Shown: positions 8,149 to 16,993, numbered from the stretch's first letter. The stretch is DNA of 64,000 nucleotides from Saprospiraceae bacterium (GCA_021739645.1 JAIPBL010000010.1:1-64000); one strand, 5' to 3'. Numbers and translations are program-made. The notes: generated by a model from the sequence alone, not told the origin.

Positions 8149-9111
8149 ATGCGTTTTCGCCTACCAACCTATCTGCAAATCGCCGATGCCTTTGAACAGC
8201 ACCCATGGGTGCAGGCGACGCTGAATTGGACAAAAACGCACTCGTTCCCTGGGTTCTTCGGTGTGCCGTTGTACGATGTGGCGGTGTTTTTGTACAACGA
8301 ATCAAAGCGCGTCACGCTGTCATCGAGGGCAAATGCGATGGCTTTCAGTTTTTTCCTCTCCTTGTTTCCGGCCATTATTTTCCTGTTCACCGTGGCCACT
8401 TACTTGCCGATTTACGAGAATTTCGAGCAAGAAATCAATGGGTACATCAGCCTCATCATGCCCAACAACGCCGGGAAAGAAATCCAGGCTACCATCAAGG
8501 AATTGGTAAAGCCCAGCTCAAGTTTCCTATCGATTGGCTTTTTTCTGGCCATGTACTTCTCCTCCAACGGCATGATGGCGATGATGGAAGGTTTTGAGAA
8601 AACACATGTTGCAGTTTTTCAAAAACGACCAGGTTGGAAAAAGCGCCTCATCGCCCTCGGGCTGACCCTTCAGCTGGGTTTCCTGTTGGCTGGTTCTGTC
8701 GTGCTCCTCGTGCTTGGCGACCTGATTATCAATTGGGTGACCGAGTTTTTTAATCTCGACCTTGGCACAGAACGGGTCATTGACATCTTCCGTTGGGTGG
8801 TCATTCTGACGCTGTTTTATTTCAGCATCGCCCTTATTTACCGCTATGGTGCTGCACTTCGTACCCGTTTTAAGTGGGTTACTCCTGGCGCATCGCTGGC
8901 CACGATTCTTTCCATCACCACCTCAGTGGCGTTTTCTTTTTATGTCAATTCCTTTGGCACCTACAACAAAGTCTATGGCTCCATAGGCACCATCATCGTG
9001 CTGATGCTATGGATCCAGCTCAACTGCCTCATTTTGCAAATCGGCTTCGAGCTGAACGCCAGTATTGCTGCCAACCGGGATTTGAAAATGGAGATAGAAG
9101 AGGAGGACTGA
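8149..9111 (+). CDS. YihY/virulence factor BrkB family inner-membrane protein
   Basis: A 320-residue protein with about six transmembrane helices. The family core SRANAMAFSFFLSLFPAIIF is followed by YFSSNGMMAMMEGFEKT and the late YKVYGS-like motif in YNKVYGSIGTIIVLMLWI. The family was formerly misnamed ribonuclease BN and its molecular function is unsettled. ATG at 8149 was chosen because it lies just after a -7 element and begins the conserved region; the frame stays open further upstream. It ends in an acidic tail (EIEEED). Its 3' end meets an array of GATTTAC units. Confidence 0.9.
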   Translation: MRFRLPTYLQIADAFEQHPWVQATLNWTKTHSFPGFFGVPLYDVAVFLYNESKRVTLSSRANAMAFSFFLSLFPAIIFLFTVATYLPIYENFEQEINGYISLIMPNNAGKEIQATIKELVKPSSSFLSIGFFLAMYFSSNGMMAMMEGFEKTHVAVFQKRPGWKKRLIALGLTLQLGFLLAGSVVLLVLGDLIINWVTEFFNLDLGTERVIDIFRWVVILTLFYFSIALIYRYGAALRTRFKWVTPGASLATILSITTSVAFSFYVNSFGTYNKVYGSIGTIIVLMLWIQLNCLILQIGFELNASIAANRDLKMEIEEED

Positions 9112-9114
9112 TGG

Positions 9115-9216
9115 ATTTACGATTTACGATTGGGGGATTTACGATTGGGGATTAGTGGTGTTAAGGAAAATTTCTCGCAGTATTTCTTGACACCACTAAT
9201 TCGGGATTTACGATTC
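9115..9216. repeat. Direct GATTTAC array interrupted by a 50-bp palindrome
   Basis: Four or more GATTTAC / GATTGGGG units at 9115-9150 and one at 9204-9216 run in the same direction. Between them lies an imperfect palindrome at 9151-9200 whose outer 11 bp (ATTAGTGGTGT and its complement) match exactly. The stop codon of the minus-strand gene (9208-9210) lies inside the last unit. It separates two convergent genes. Confidence 0.75.
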
Positions 9217-9936
9217 GATTGCTGTGTCGTCGGCAATGCGGGTTAATGGCTTTTCCACGATTTTTTTACCACCCAAATAAAAATACCAGCAACCAATGGC
9301 CATCATCACGTGGGCAATGTCCATGTGGTTGAACCAAATGCCTAGCGCCCACTCGTTGACGAAGAACATTGCGCCAATGGTTGCGGTCAAAACACCAAGC
9401 AAAATCAGCTTGCTGCCCGGGTGCCTGGTGCGGTAAAAAACATACCCTTGAAACCCACCGGTGACAATCAGGATTCCATAAGCAGCATGGCCCATCACGA
9501 AATAAAAATTCATGGTGACTACGGAAATGACGAGGAAAAACAAAAGTTCAACGATGTTCAGGACGGCGAAAAACTGGGCAAGTTTTGGCCGGATGAGCGG
9601 AAACGCATGGAAGATGGACGCCCTTTCCAAAAAGGCGACGGAGAACATACTGACGTACCAACCGGGAATTTTCCAATGGATGCTGAGGGCGTAGTTGAAG
9701 CTGTGCCCAATGAGGCCGCCAAGGAGTGTGGCCATGCCCATCGTCAAAAAATAGCCCCGGAGGAGGCGGTGGATGGAGCCTTTGCCCACTGCCATCGGGT
9801 GCTTCATTTTGCCCAACTGATGAAAAGCATACCAACAAACCACTGTCACCAGCACATCGGTGAGCATGGTGATGGGTTCATCCACCCGCAGGCCGAGAAT
9901 TTCAATGCTTGGATTTTTGTAGATGGAAGGCTGCAT
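9208..9936 (-). CDS. Unrecognised seven-helix membrane protein
   Basis: A 242-residue integral membrane protein with about seven hydrophobic segments (for example LTDVLVTVVCWYAFHQL, LTMGMATLLGGLIGHSF, IVELLFFLVISVVTMNFYF). Conserved-looking polar residues sit within membranes, including GHSFNYALS and FNHMDIAHVMM with several histidines, which could bind metal or haem; this is speculation. No signal peptide and no recognised domain. Its stop codon is supplied by the GATTTAC repeat array. It is transcribed alone. Confidence 0.75.
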   Translation of the reverse strand: MQPSIYKNPSIEILGLRVDEPITMLTDVLVTVVCWYAFHQLGKMKHPMAVGKGSIHRLLRGYFLTMGMATLLGGLIGHSFNYALSIHWKIPGWYVSMFSVAFLERASIFHAFPLIRPKLAQFFAVLNIVELLFFLVISVVTMNFYFVMGHAAYGILIVTGGFQGYVFYRTRHPGSKLILLGVLTATIGAMFFVNEWALGIWFNHMDIAHVMMAIGCWYFYLGGKKIVEKPLTRIADDTAIES

Positions 9937-10059
9937 TTTGGGCTATTTTTCAAGGTTTCACATTTGCCAAATCTAGGCGTTTTTATCAAAATCGTTTGGC
10001 GCTGAAAGGCTGACAATAATCAACTACAAAATCTTTTATCAAAACCAGTTTTATCTCAA

Positions 10060-10247
10060 TTACTCCTCTCTGAGGACGAAAAAATAATCGCCCGGTTCAG
10101 CATCCTGGAGGAAAAGAACCTGCCCCGGCTCGTAGTATTTCACCACCACATTGGCCGATACCTGCCGTGGCAGGTCATGCTCCAGCAGGTTGAATGGCTG
10201 GTTTTTTTTAAGAAATTATGGATGCGAGTGGCGATGTTGTTGGGCAT
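10060..10247 (-). pseudogene. Remnant of a cyclic-nucleotide-binding protein (DUF294/CBS-like N-terminus)
   Basis: An ATG at 10247 reads MPNNIATRIHNFLKK, then an A8 run on the coding strand (10202-10209) breaks the frame. One base away the reading continues NQPFNLLEHDLPRQV and KYYEPGQVLFLQD up to a TAA at 10062-10060. PFNLL followed by a GxxLFxQ-type strand is the start of the cyclic-nucleotide-binding domain found at the N-terminus of bacterial DUF294 nucleotidyltransferase/CBS proteins of about 600 residues. Only about 60 residues remain. It is both frameshifted and truncated, so this is a decaying gene end. Confidence 0.6.
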
Positions 10248-10302
10248 TTTCGAAGCAAAAAAAGGTGATGCAGCGAAGATAAAAAAGAACTGAACACCTA
10301 CC

Positions 10303-10310
10303 TATCTTTG
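10303..10310 (+). promoter_or_regulatory. -7 promoter element (TATCTTTG)
   Basis: TAnnTTTG match 49 bp upstream of the TTG start of the metal-receptor-like gene. No TTG is visible at the expected -33 distance. Confidence 0.4.
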
Positions 10311-10359
10311 CAGAAATGAACCTTTTGAAAGATGCCTCCATAAACAATAAACTTGATTT

Positions 10360-11160
10360 TTGAATTATACTGACCAACTCGGAAATACTGTGGCATTCAA
10401 TGCCCCACCCCGGCGCATCGTCTCACTCGTGCCGTCGCAAACGGAGCTTTTGTTCGACCTTGGCCTCGATGAATCGGTGGTGGGCGTAACCAAATTCTGC
10501 ATTCACCCAAAAGAAAAATGCAAGGCAAAAACAAAAATTAGAGGCACAAAAAACATCAACTTTGAGCGGATTGCTTCGCTCCAACCCGACCTAATCATTG
10601 GCAACAAAGAGGAGAACGACCACTCCCAAATCGAGCATTTACAGGCGCTTTACCCCGTCTGGATGAGCGACATTGCCAACGTGGAGGACGCCCTCAACAT
10701 GATAAAAGCAATTGGTGAAATAACTGAGACTACCCAAAAAGCAAATAACCTGGTCAGTGAAATATCCACGGCCTTCCAATCCGAAATCCCAAATCCGCAA
10801 TCCGCAATCAAAGTGGCTTACCTCATCTGGCGCAGTCCGTGGATGGCCGTCGGCAGTGGCACTTTCATTGACAGCATGTTGTCACAGGGAGGTTTCACAA
10901 ATGTTTTTGGAGCAAAAACACGGTACCCAGAAATCACGTTGGAGGAGCTGGCGGCTGCAGCGCCGGAGGTGGTCATGCTTTCCTCCGAGCCATACCCGTT
11001 CAAGGAGCGGCATTTCGAGGAAATTAAACAACTTTGTCCTTCGGTTGTCGTAAAATTGGTGGACGGCGAGCTGTTTTCATGGTACGGCAGTCGAATGTTG
11101 CAAGCAGCGCCCTATTTCATCAATTTGTCCAATGAATTGTCTAAATCGCTCAAATCTTGA
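10360..11160 (+). CDS. Helical-backbone metal receptor / BtuF-like substrate-binding protein
   Basis: A 266-residue protein of the periplasmic-binding-protein type 2 fold (BtuF/FecB-like), with RRIVSLVPSQTELLFDLGL near the start, LQPDLIIGNKEEN at about residue 82 and LEELAAAAPEVVMLSSEPYPF in the second lobe. Relatives bind cobalamin, haem or ferric chelates for an ABC importer. There is no signal peptide and no permease or ATPase gene nearby, which is odd for an uptake component. TTG at 10360 is the only reasonable start. Residues about 140-150 (SEIPNPQSAI) are encoded by a short repeat array that looks like those in the intergenic regions. The gene is followed after 4 bp by the S8 protease. 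Confidence 0.8.
   Translation: MNYTDQLGNTVAFNAPPRRIVSLVPSQTELLFDLGLDESVVGVTKFCIHPKEKCKAKTKIRGTKNINFERIASLQPDLIIGNKEENDHSQIEHLQALYPVWMSDIANVEDALNMIKAIGEITETTQKANNLVSEISTAFQSEIPNPQSAIKVAYLIWRSPWMAVGSGTFIDSMLSQGGFTNVFGAKTRYPEITLEELAAAAPEVVMLSSEPYPFKERHFEEIKQLCPSVVVKLVDGELFSWYGSRMLQAAPYFINLSNELSKSLKS
10778..10809. repeat. Heptad array inside a coding region (AATCCGCA type)
   Basis: About four imperfect 7-bp units (AATCCGA, AATCCCA, AATCCGC, AATCCGC) run in tandem within the binding-protein gene and are translated in frame. There is no inverted partner. It resembles one half of the intergenic arrays and falls between the two lobes of the protein, where an insertion would be tolerated. Confidence 0.7.
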
Positions 11161-11164
11161 AGTT

Positions 11165-12940
11165 ATGAAACAAGTTTCAACAATCATTTTTGCCTGCTTT
11201 GCCCTGAATATTGCAGTGTTTTCCCAAGCTGGAAATTGGCAAAAAACGCGGGGGCCAATTAAGTGCCCCCCTGCAACCCACGTCAATTCGGAAAAATTTA
11301 GCAGAACTGATTCAATTGCAATTGCTAAGAGGCAGCGGAGAAAGAAACTAGCGGAGAAATCAAATGAAATAATCGTTCAGTTTGGGCAAAATGTTGAAAT
11401 ACTAGATTTCATCAATGACACTAACAAATCAAACCGTTTTGCGAAGCTAAATGCATTCAAAAAAACGCTTTCTGAAAGAAGGCATATTTTCTTGTTTCGT
11501 GCCACTTTAGTATCTGACCGTCAAGCATTTATCAATTTTATCAAAAACAAACCGGAAGTCATTTCCGCTTCTTGGAACGCCCCCGTTACCTTCCGTGACA
11601 GCATCCCGAACGACGAGCTTTTTGATGCGCAGTGGAGTTTGGAGCGTATCGAAGCGCCAAAGGTTTGGGACGTATCGACTGGCGGACTCACCACCAGTGA
11701 CCGTGAAATCGTGGTTGCCGTGATGGACAAAGGATTTGAAATCATCCACCCCGACCTGGTGGCCAATGCTTGGAAGAATCCTGGTGAAATCCCAAATGAC
11801 GGCATCGACAATGACGGCAATGGTTTCGTGGACGATGTTTTTGGCTGGAATTTCAGAGCAAATTCGCCAATTTATTCTCCTGAAAAACACGGCACGTCAG
11901 TCAGCGGCATCATCGGCGCCAACGGCAATAATGGCATTGGTACAGCTGGTATCAATTGGAACGTGAAGATGATGTACCTCGCCGTGGAATACGTGGATGA
12001 GGTTATCGCCGCCTTCGATTATGTGCTGTATATGCGGGAACTTTACAACGCTACTAATGGCGAAAAAGGCGCTTTTATCGTGGTGACGAATGGCTCCTTC
12101 GGCATTGACCAGGCGATGTGCAGCACCCAAGCCATCTGGGGGTCGAGGTACGACGAACTTGGGCTGGCGGGCGTGCTCAGCGTTGCAGCTACCGCCAATG
12201 GCGACTGGGACGTGGACGAGGTCGGCGACATGCCGACGAGCTGCACAAGCCCATTCCTGATTACCGTCACGAATACGGGTCAAGACGATAAACGAGCATC
12301 TGGCGCAGCTTTTGGCCAAGAGAGCATTGACCTCGGAGCACCCGGCCAGGGCACCGCCACCACCTCCAACAACAGCAATTACCGGGAAGATTTTAGCGGC
12401 ACTTCGGCGGCCTGCCCGCATGTGGCAGGTTCGGTGGCACTCTTGTACAGCCTGCCCTGTACCCTACTCGATTCGCTGGCAGTTTCTGCTCCAGCTGAGT
12501 GTGCCTTGCTGGTTCGGGATGCCATTTTAGAAAATACCGATGCCGTACCCAGCCTCGCCAATGAAACTGTTTCTGGTGGCAGGCTAAACGTTTACGAAGG
12601 CATGAAATACCTGCACGCCTACTGCATCAGCAGGGAGCCAGAGAAGGAAGCGGGCAATTTCAAGGAGCTGTACGTTGGACAAAAAGGGCTGATTAGCGTA
12701 ACTCCGAACCCCACTTCCGACCGCATTTTCATTGATTATGGCAACGTTGATTTCAAGGAAGTGAAAATAAGGGTGTTCAACATGCTGGGCCAAGAGATGA
12801 TTTTAAATCAAGTTGCCACCCCCGAACCTTTCAAACCGCAATCCATTGAAATTGATGTAAAAGATTGGTCAACAGGTGTTTATGTGGTGAACATGTTCGA
12901 TTTGACGAAGAAGATTTCCGTTAGCTTTTTGAAACAGTAA
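11165..12940 (+). CDS. Secreted S8 (subtilisin-like) serine protease with T9SS sorting domain
   Basis: A 591-residue secreted protease. A signal peptide is at 1-21 and a propeptide-like region at about 60-150. The peptidase domain carries the full triad: Asp188 in VAVMDKG, His242 in KHGTSVSG and Ser414 in SGTSAACPHVAG, with Asn309 for the oxyanion hole. The C-terminal 80 residues (VTPNPTSDRIFIDYG to the end) form a type A T9SS sorting domain. ATG at 11165 was chosen over an in-frame ATG 33 bp upstream because it begins the signal peptide. It is followed 12 bp later by a close paralogue, a tandem duplication. Confidence 0.93.
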   Translation: MKQVSTIIFACFALNIAVFSQAGNWQKTRGPIKCPPATHVNSEKFSRTDSIAIAKRQRRKKLAEKSNEIIVQFGQNVEILDFINDTNKSNRFAKLNAFKKTLSERRHIFLFRATLVSDRQAFINFIKNKPEVISASWNAPVTFRDSIPNDELFDAQWSLERIEAPKVWDVSTGGLTTSDREIVVAVMDKGFEIIHPDLVANAWKNPGEIPNDGIDNDGNGFVDDVFGWNFRANSPIYSPEKHGTSVSGIIGANGNNGIGTAGINWNVKMMYLAVEYVDEVIAAFDYVLYMRELYNATNGEKGAFIVVTNGSFGIDQAMCSTQAIWGSRYDELGLAGVLSVAATANGDWDVDEVGDMPTSCTSPFLITVTNTGQDDKRASGAAFGQESIDLGAPGQGTATTSNNSNYREDFSGTSAACPHVAGSVALLYSLPCTLLDSLAVSAPAECALLVRDAILENTDAVPSLANETVSGGRLNVYEGMKYLHAYCISREPEKEAGNFKELYVGQKGLISVTPNPTSDRIFIDYGNVDFKEVKIRVFNMLGQEMILNQVATPEPFKPQSIEIDVKDWSTGVYVVNMFDLTKKISVSFLKQ

Positions 12941-12952
12941 AAGACGGTCATT

Positions 12953-14610
12953 ATGAAAACGCTGAATCTCTGTTGGTTGGCGGTGCTACTGATTCCAATC
13001 ATTGCTTTTTCTCAAATTCCCTGCAAAAATGCCGGAATCATCCTTCAATTGAAACCGGGCGAAATGCCAGCACCCACCATTCGACATTTTCAGGCAAAGT
13101 GGCCCTCTGCCCATTTTACCCTCAAAAAAACCTTGTCCGAGCGGTTCCATGCCTATTTGTTGGATTACGATTGCGTCAACAATCAGGCTTTTGATTTGGA
13201 TTTGCTCCGCAATGAACCATCCGTCATCTCGGCCAGTTGGAACGAGCTAGTCGAGTTCCGACGGGACTCCGTGCCGAACGACACCCTGTTTTCCAGCCAA
13301 TGGAATTTAGAAAAAATCCGGCTTCCGGAAGTTTGGTCGCTCGTGCAAGGAGGCCATACACCAAGCGGGAAGGAAATCGTGGTGGCGGTGATTGACAATG
13401 GCTTCGACCTACTTCATCCTGACCTCCAAGCCAATTTTTGGCGCAACCCAAACGAGGTTTTCGATGGGCAGGACAATGATGGTAACGACTTGCCCGACGA
13501 TGTTTTTGGCTGGAATTTTCACGACAACAGCCCTCTTTTTCCACTGACGAGTAGCCACGGTACTGGCGTTTGTGGCGTCATCGGGGCGCAAGGCAACAAT
13601 GTTACCGGCATTACTGGCGTGAATTGGCAGGTAAAAATCTTGCCCATGCATTTTCAAGAAACCGCCGAAATAATCCCAGCTTTCGAGTATGTGCTGAACA
13701 TGCGGGAGCGCTACAATGTGAGCGGAGGCACTGATGGCGCTTTTGTCGTGGTCACCAATGGTTCTTTTGGTTTGAAGGAGCCAGTCGATTGTTCCACCCA
13801 ACCCATTTGGGGCATGTTGTACGACACGCTGGGGGCTGTCGGCGTGCTAAGTGTGGCAGCCACTCGAAACGACAATTACAACATTGACGAGACCGGAGAC
13901 ATGCCCTCCTCTTGCCCCAGCGAGTACCTCATCACCGTCACGGCCTCCGATTCCACAGACCAAAAGTTGGCGGGTGTTGCCTTCGGAAAAAAGACGATTG
14001 ACCTTGCCGCTCCAGGTTCAGCAATCCCTACCACAGACTTGAACGGCAGGTTCAGGTTTGGGTTTGAAGGCCATCCGCTGCTTGCCCGCATGTGGCAGGA
14101 GCCATTGCACTAATGTACAGCCTGCCCTGCTTCGACCTTGATGCCCTTGCCGACGCTGACCCCGCTGCTGCAGCTCGTTTGGTGCGGGATGCAATTTTAA
14201 AAGGTGTGGACAAACTGCCCGGCCTGAAAAACAAGGCCACGACTGGTGGCCGCCTCGATGTTTACAACAGCATGAAATACCTGCACAGCTACTGCATTGC
14301 GAAGCCAGGGGAACGAGAAGACGAACGTTTTGATGAAAATTATATCGGCGGCAGGGGTATTTTCAAAATTTATCCCAATCCTGTGGGCGACAGGTTACAG
14401 GTCAATTACTCGATATTGGATTTTCAATTGCTGAAGTTCAGGGTGTACAATATACTCGGTCAGGAAATGCTACTCGAAACCCATCAGCAAGCTGAACCAT
14501 TCGAACCTCAGTCTTTTGAAATTGACGTGAGCGGCTGGGCATCAGGTACTTATTTCATCAATATTTTCGACTTGGGGAAGGGGATTTCGGCGAAATTTAT
14601 CAAACTGTGA
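12953..14610 (+). pseudogene. S8 serine protease paralogue with frameshift at the catalytic serine motif
   Basis: Second copy of the tandem pair. Signal peptide (IPIIAFSQ), Asp148 in VAVIDNG and His202 in SHGTGVCG are intact. At 14071-14073 one base is missing compared with the paralogue: GGCCATCC in place of GGC-ACA-TCC, so the frame leaves GTS and ends at 14113. Continuing one frame over from TCC at 14074 restores SAACPHVAGAIALMYSL and a complete T9SS sorting domain (IYPNPVGDRLQVNYS) to 14610. Apart from this base the gene looks intact, so it is either a very recent pseudogene or an assembly error. Confidence 0.88.
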
Positions 14611-14673
14611 CAGCAAGACGAAACATTTGGAAAGTTTTTTCGGTAAAAAATTTCACTTTGTTCTCGAAAGCAC

Positions 14674-14681
14674 TATTTTTG
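14674..14681 (+). promoter_or_regulatory. -7 promoter element (TATTTTTG) for the tRNA-Arg / rpmB block
   Basis: TAnnTTTG match 109 bp before the tRNA. TTTG at 14657-14660 could serve as upstream element, but the 13-bp spacing is short. Confidence 0.4.
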
Positions 14682-14790
14682 CAGCCGCTTCCGAAAAAAG
14701 TAGTTTCGGAGCACTTTGAAATAGTAAAAAAAACGGGCACTAAATGAACTTCTTTTCCCTGAAAAGTTGTTTTGTGCTTCGTTCAAAAAC

Positions 14791-14864
14791 GGCTCCGTGG
14801 CTTAATTGGATAGAGCACCTGACTACGGATCAGGAGGTTAAAGGTTCGAGTCCTTTCGGAGTCA
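14791..14864 (+). tRNA. tRNA-Arg (anticodon ACG)
   Basis: A complete 74-nt cloverleaf. The acceptor GGCTCCG (14791-14797) pairs with CGGAGTC (14857-14863, one G-U), the discriminator is A, and the anticodon stem CCTGA/TCAGG encloses the loop CTACGGA with anticodon ACG. The T arm AAAGG-TTCGAGT-CCTTT is standard. CCA is not encoded. It stands in front of rpmB as in many Bacteroidota genomes. Confidence 0.97.
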
Positions 14865-14984
14865 CTACAAATGCGGGTTGCAGGTTTCGGATTTCGGAAA
14901 GTGGCGATAAAACGCTTCTTCCTAGAAAATTGAAGACAAGCACCCGATGCGGGCAGAGTTCCCGTTTGAAAATCAATAATTGTC

Positions 14985-15251
14985 ATGTCAAGAGTTTGTG
15001 AATTAACAGGAAAACGTCCGGTATCCGGCAACTCGGTATCCCACTCAAATCGGAAGACCCGTCGTCGCTTTTTACCGAATTTGTTCAAAAAGCGCTTTTT
15101 CATTCCTGAAACTGGCGAGTGGATTGTCCTAAAAGTGTCCAATACTGCCCTTAGGAGCATCAGTAAGCAAGGCTTGTCGGCATACGTAAAAAAACAACAA
15201 GCCCGTGGTTTTGCACAAGGCATCTCCCTCGCCCCAAAAGGTGGCTGCTAA
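14985..15251 (+). CDS. rpmB: 50S ribosomal protein L28
   Basis: An 88-residue ribosomal protein with the family start MSRVCELTGKRPVSGNSVSH and the RRRFLPNL core. Length and sequence are normal for the family. It is the first gene of the rpmB-rpmG-DUF4295-ftsY block, about 120 bp behind tRNA-Arg(ACG). Confidence 0.97.
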   Translation: MSRVCELTGKRPVSGNSVSHSNRKTRRRFLPNLFKKRFFIPETGEWIVLKVSNTALRSISKQGLSAYVKKQQARGFAQGISLAPKGGC

Positions 15252-15297
15252 TTTTCTAGAATCAAACCTGTTTTCAAAACAGTATAACTGAAACAAA

Positions 15298-15486
15298 ATG
15301 GCTAAGAAAAGCAAAGGAAATCGCATTCTCATCACATTGGAGTGCACCGAGCAGCGGAAGATGGACGTGGCTGGTATTTCCCGTTATATCACGGAGAAAA
15401 ACCGCAAGAACACTCCAGACCGCCTCGAACTGAAAAAATACAACCCGTTTTTAAGGAAAATTACCATCCACCGGGAGATCAAATAA
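15298..15486 (+). CDS. rpmG: 50S ribosomal protein L33
   Basis: A 62-residue protein with the L33 pattern [12 protein letters not shown], then [20 protein letters not shown]. It has a single cysteine, so it is the zinc-independent (C-minus) form. It lies 46 bp after rpmB and is probably co-transcribed. Confidence 0.97.
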   Translation: MAKKSKGNRILITLECTEQRKMDVAGISRYITEKNRKNTPDRLELKKYNPFLRKITIHREIK

Positions 15487-15551
15487 TCTTTTGGGAACGT
15501 GGTATTGTTCTTGGGAAGTAAATAAAATCAACATTTTCAATTCCGTAAGTC

Positions 15552-15725
15552 ATGGCAAAAGTATCAAAGAACGCAAAAGTTGCCCAACGTGCCGCCAACG
15601 TAGGTTCTGGGCGTGATTTCGTAAAGGTTGTAAAAAGTGTCAAAGACCCTAAAACAGGTAGGTACACTTACAAAGAGTTGATGATCCACAAAGAAAAGGT
15701 GAAGGAGTTCTTCGAGAAGAAGTAA
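15552..15725 (+). CDS. DUF4295 family small basic protein
   Basis: A 57-residue, lysine-rich protein starting MAKVSKNAKVAQRAANVGSG. DUF4295 is a short Bacteroidota family that nearly always sits between rpmG and ftsY, as here, and is presumed to be ribosome-associated; no direct function is known. ATG at 15552 is well supported and the frame ends at TAA 15723-15725. Confidence 0.93.
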   Translation: MAKVSKNAKVAQRAANVGSGRDFVKVVKSVKDPKTGRYTYKELMIHKEKVKEFFEKK

Positions 15726-15759
15726 TTTTCCGTTCACCTTATTTTGCCGATAAATCTCG

Positions 15760-15802
15760 AAGGCTTTTCTTAAACCTGCTTTAAGAAAAGCCTTTGTTGT
15801 TT
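15760..15802 (+). terminator. Strong intrinsic terminator after the rpmB-rpmG-DUF4295 block
   Basis: A perfect 15-bp stem (15760-15774 with 15780-15794) with a 5-nt loop is followed by a T-rich stretch. It separates the ribosomal block from ftsY. Confidence 0.88.
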
Positions 15803-15803
15803 T

Positions 15804-15898
15804 GTGATATTGAGTGATTGGGATATTGAGTTATTGGGTAAATAGTAAATTGTATGCTGTCCCAGTAACCCAATAACCCAATATCACAATAACCCAAT
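15804..15898. repeat. Inverted array of 7-8-bp units (ATATTGAG / TTATTGGG type)
   Basis: Units at 15804-15840 are mirrored by CCCAATA / ACCCAATA units at 15860-15898, ending 4 bp before the ftsY start. Related single-strand units recur at 63837-63871 before ung. Confidence 0.8.
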
Positions 15899-15902
15899 TC
15901 TC

Positions 15903-16859
15903 ATGAGTTTCTTCAAAAAGTTCTTCACCAAAGAAAAAGAACAAGACCTCGACCAAAGTCTTGAAAAAACCAAAACCGGGTTCTTCGACAAGTTGAGCAA
16001 GGCTGTGGCTGGGAAGTCAACAATAGATATGGAAGTGCTGGATGAAGTGGAAAACATCCTCATCACTTCAGATGTAGGCCTTGAGACTACCGTCAAAATC
16101 ATCAACCGTATCGAGGACAGGGTAAAACGGGACAAGTACCTGAACGCCAGCGAGTTGGATAGTATCATGAAAGACGAAATCGTTCAGTTGTTGGAGGAAA
16201 ACAACACTGGCGATACCCACGATTTCGCAACACCACCTGGCAAAAAGCCTTACGTGCTGTTGGTGGTTGGGGTAAATGGCGTGGGCAAAACGACGACCAT
16301 CGGCAAGCTAGCCTACCAGTTCACCAAAGCTGGGCAGAAAGTGGTCATCGGTGCTGGCGATACGTTTCGGGCTGCCGCCGTTGACCAACTCAAAATCTGG
16401 TCGGAGCGGGTTGGTTGTCATTTTTACTCCAAAGGAATGAACACTGACCCCGCTGCCGTGGCTTATGAAACAGTGAATTATGCGCTAAAAAACGACCTCG
16501 ATGTTTGCATCATTGACACAGCTGGACGTTTGCACACCAAAATCAATTTGATGAACGAGTTGACTAAAATCAAGCGATCCATCAGTAAATGCTTGCCCGA
16601 TGCCCCAGACGATGTAATGCTGATTTTGGACGCCACCACTGGTCAAAACGCCATCGAACAAGCGAAGCAGTTCACAACTGCAACCGAAGTAAGTTGCCTC
16701 GCACTCACCAAGCTCGACGGCACGGCCAAGGGCGGCGTGGCCATCGGCATTTCCGACCAATTCAAAATTCCCATTAAGTACATCGGAGTTGGCGAATCCA
16801 TCGAGAAGTTGCAAGTCTTCAACAAACGGGCTTTTGTGGAGTCGCTCTTTAAGAGGTGA
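15903..16859 (+). CDS. ftsY: Signal recognition particle receptor FtsY
   Basis: A 318-residue SRP-family GTPase that docks the signal recognition particle and its ribosome at the inner membrane. The N domain is at about 1-110, the P-loop [15 protein letters not shown] at about 124-138, [11 protein letters not shown] at about 154, DTAGR at about 205 and [10 protein letters not shown] near residue 273. The short N-terminal region lacks the acidic A domain of E. coli FtsY, as usual in Bacteroidota. Its stop codon TGA lies inside the next repeat array. Confidence 0.96.
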   Translation: MSFFKKFFTKEKEQDLDQSLEKTKTGFFDKLSKAVAGKSTIDMEVLDEVENILITSDVGLETTVKIINRIEDRVKRDKYLNASELDSIMKDEIVQLLEENNTGDTHDFATPPGKKPYVLLVVGVNGVGKTTTIGKLAYQFTKAGQKVVIGAGDTFRAAAVDQLKIWSERVGCHFYSKGMNTDPAAVAYETVNYALKNDLDVCIIDTAGRLHTKINLMNELTKIKRSISKCLPDAPDDVMLILDATTGQNAIEQAKQFTTATEVSCLALTKLDGTAKGGVAIGISDQFKIPIKYIGVGESIEKLQVFNKRAFVESLFKR

Positions 16860-16926
16860 GAGGTTGAGAAAAAGTGAGAGGGTGAGCACCTTTACGACGC
16901 TCACCCTCTCACTTTTCTCACTCTCA
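16856..16926. repeat. Inverted array of GTGAGAG / GGTGAGC-type units
   Basis: Purine-rich GAG/TGAG units at 16856-16887 mirror CTCACCCTCTCAC-type units at 16900-16926. The ftsY stop codon (16857-16859) is part of the first unit. It lies between two convergent transcription units. Confidence 0.8.
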
Positions 16927-16956
16927 AAAAAAAGTCCCACCCTTGCAGGTAGGACT
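16927..16956 (-). terminator. Intrinsic terminator of rplU-rpmA (minus strand)
   Basis: On the minus strand AGTCCTACC (16956-16948) pairs with GGTGGGACT (16941-16933), with a 6-nt loop, and is followed by a run of T. It lies 38 bp past the rpmA stop codon. Confidence 0.75.
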
Positions 16957-16993
16957 CCAAATATAAAGCTATGAAAACTAAAACTATTCAGAT

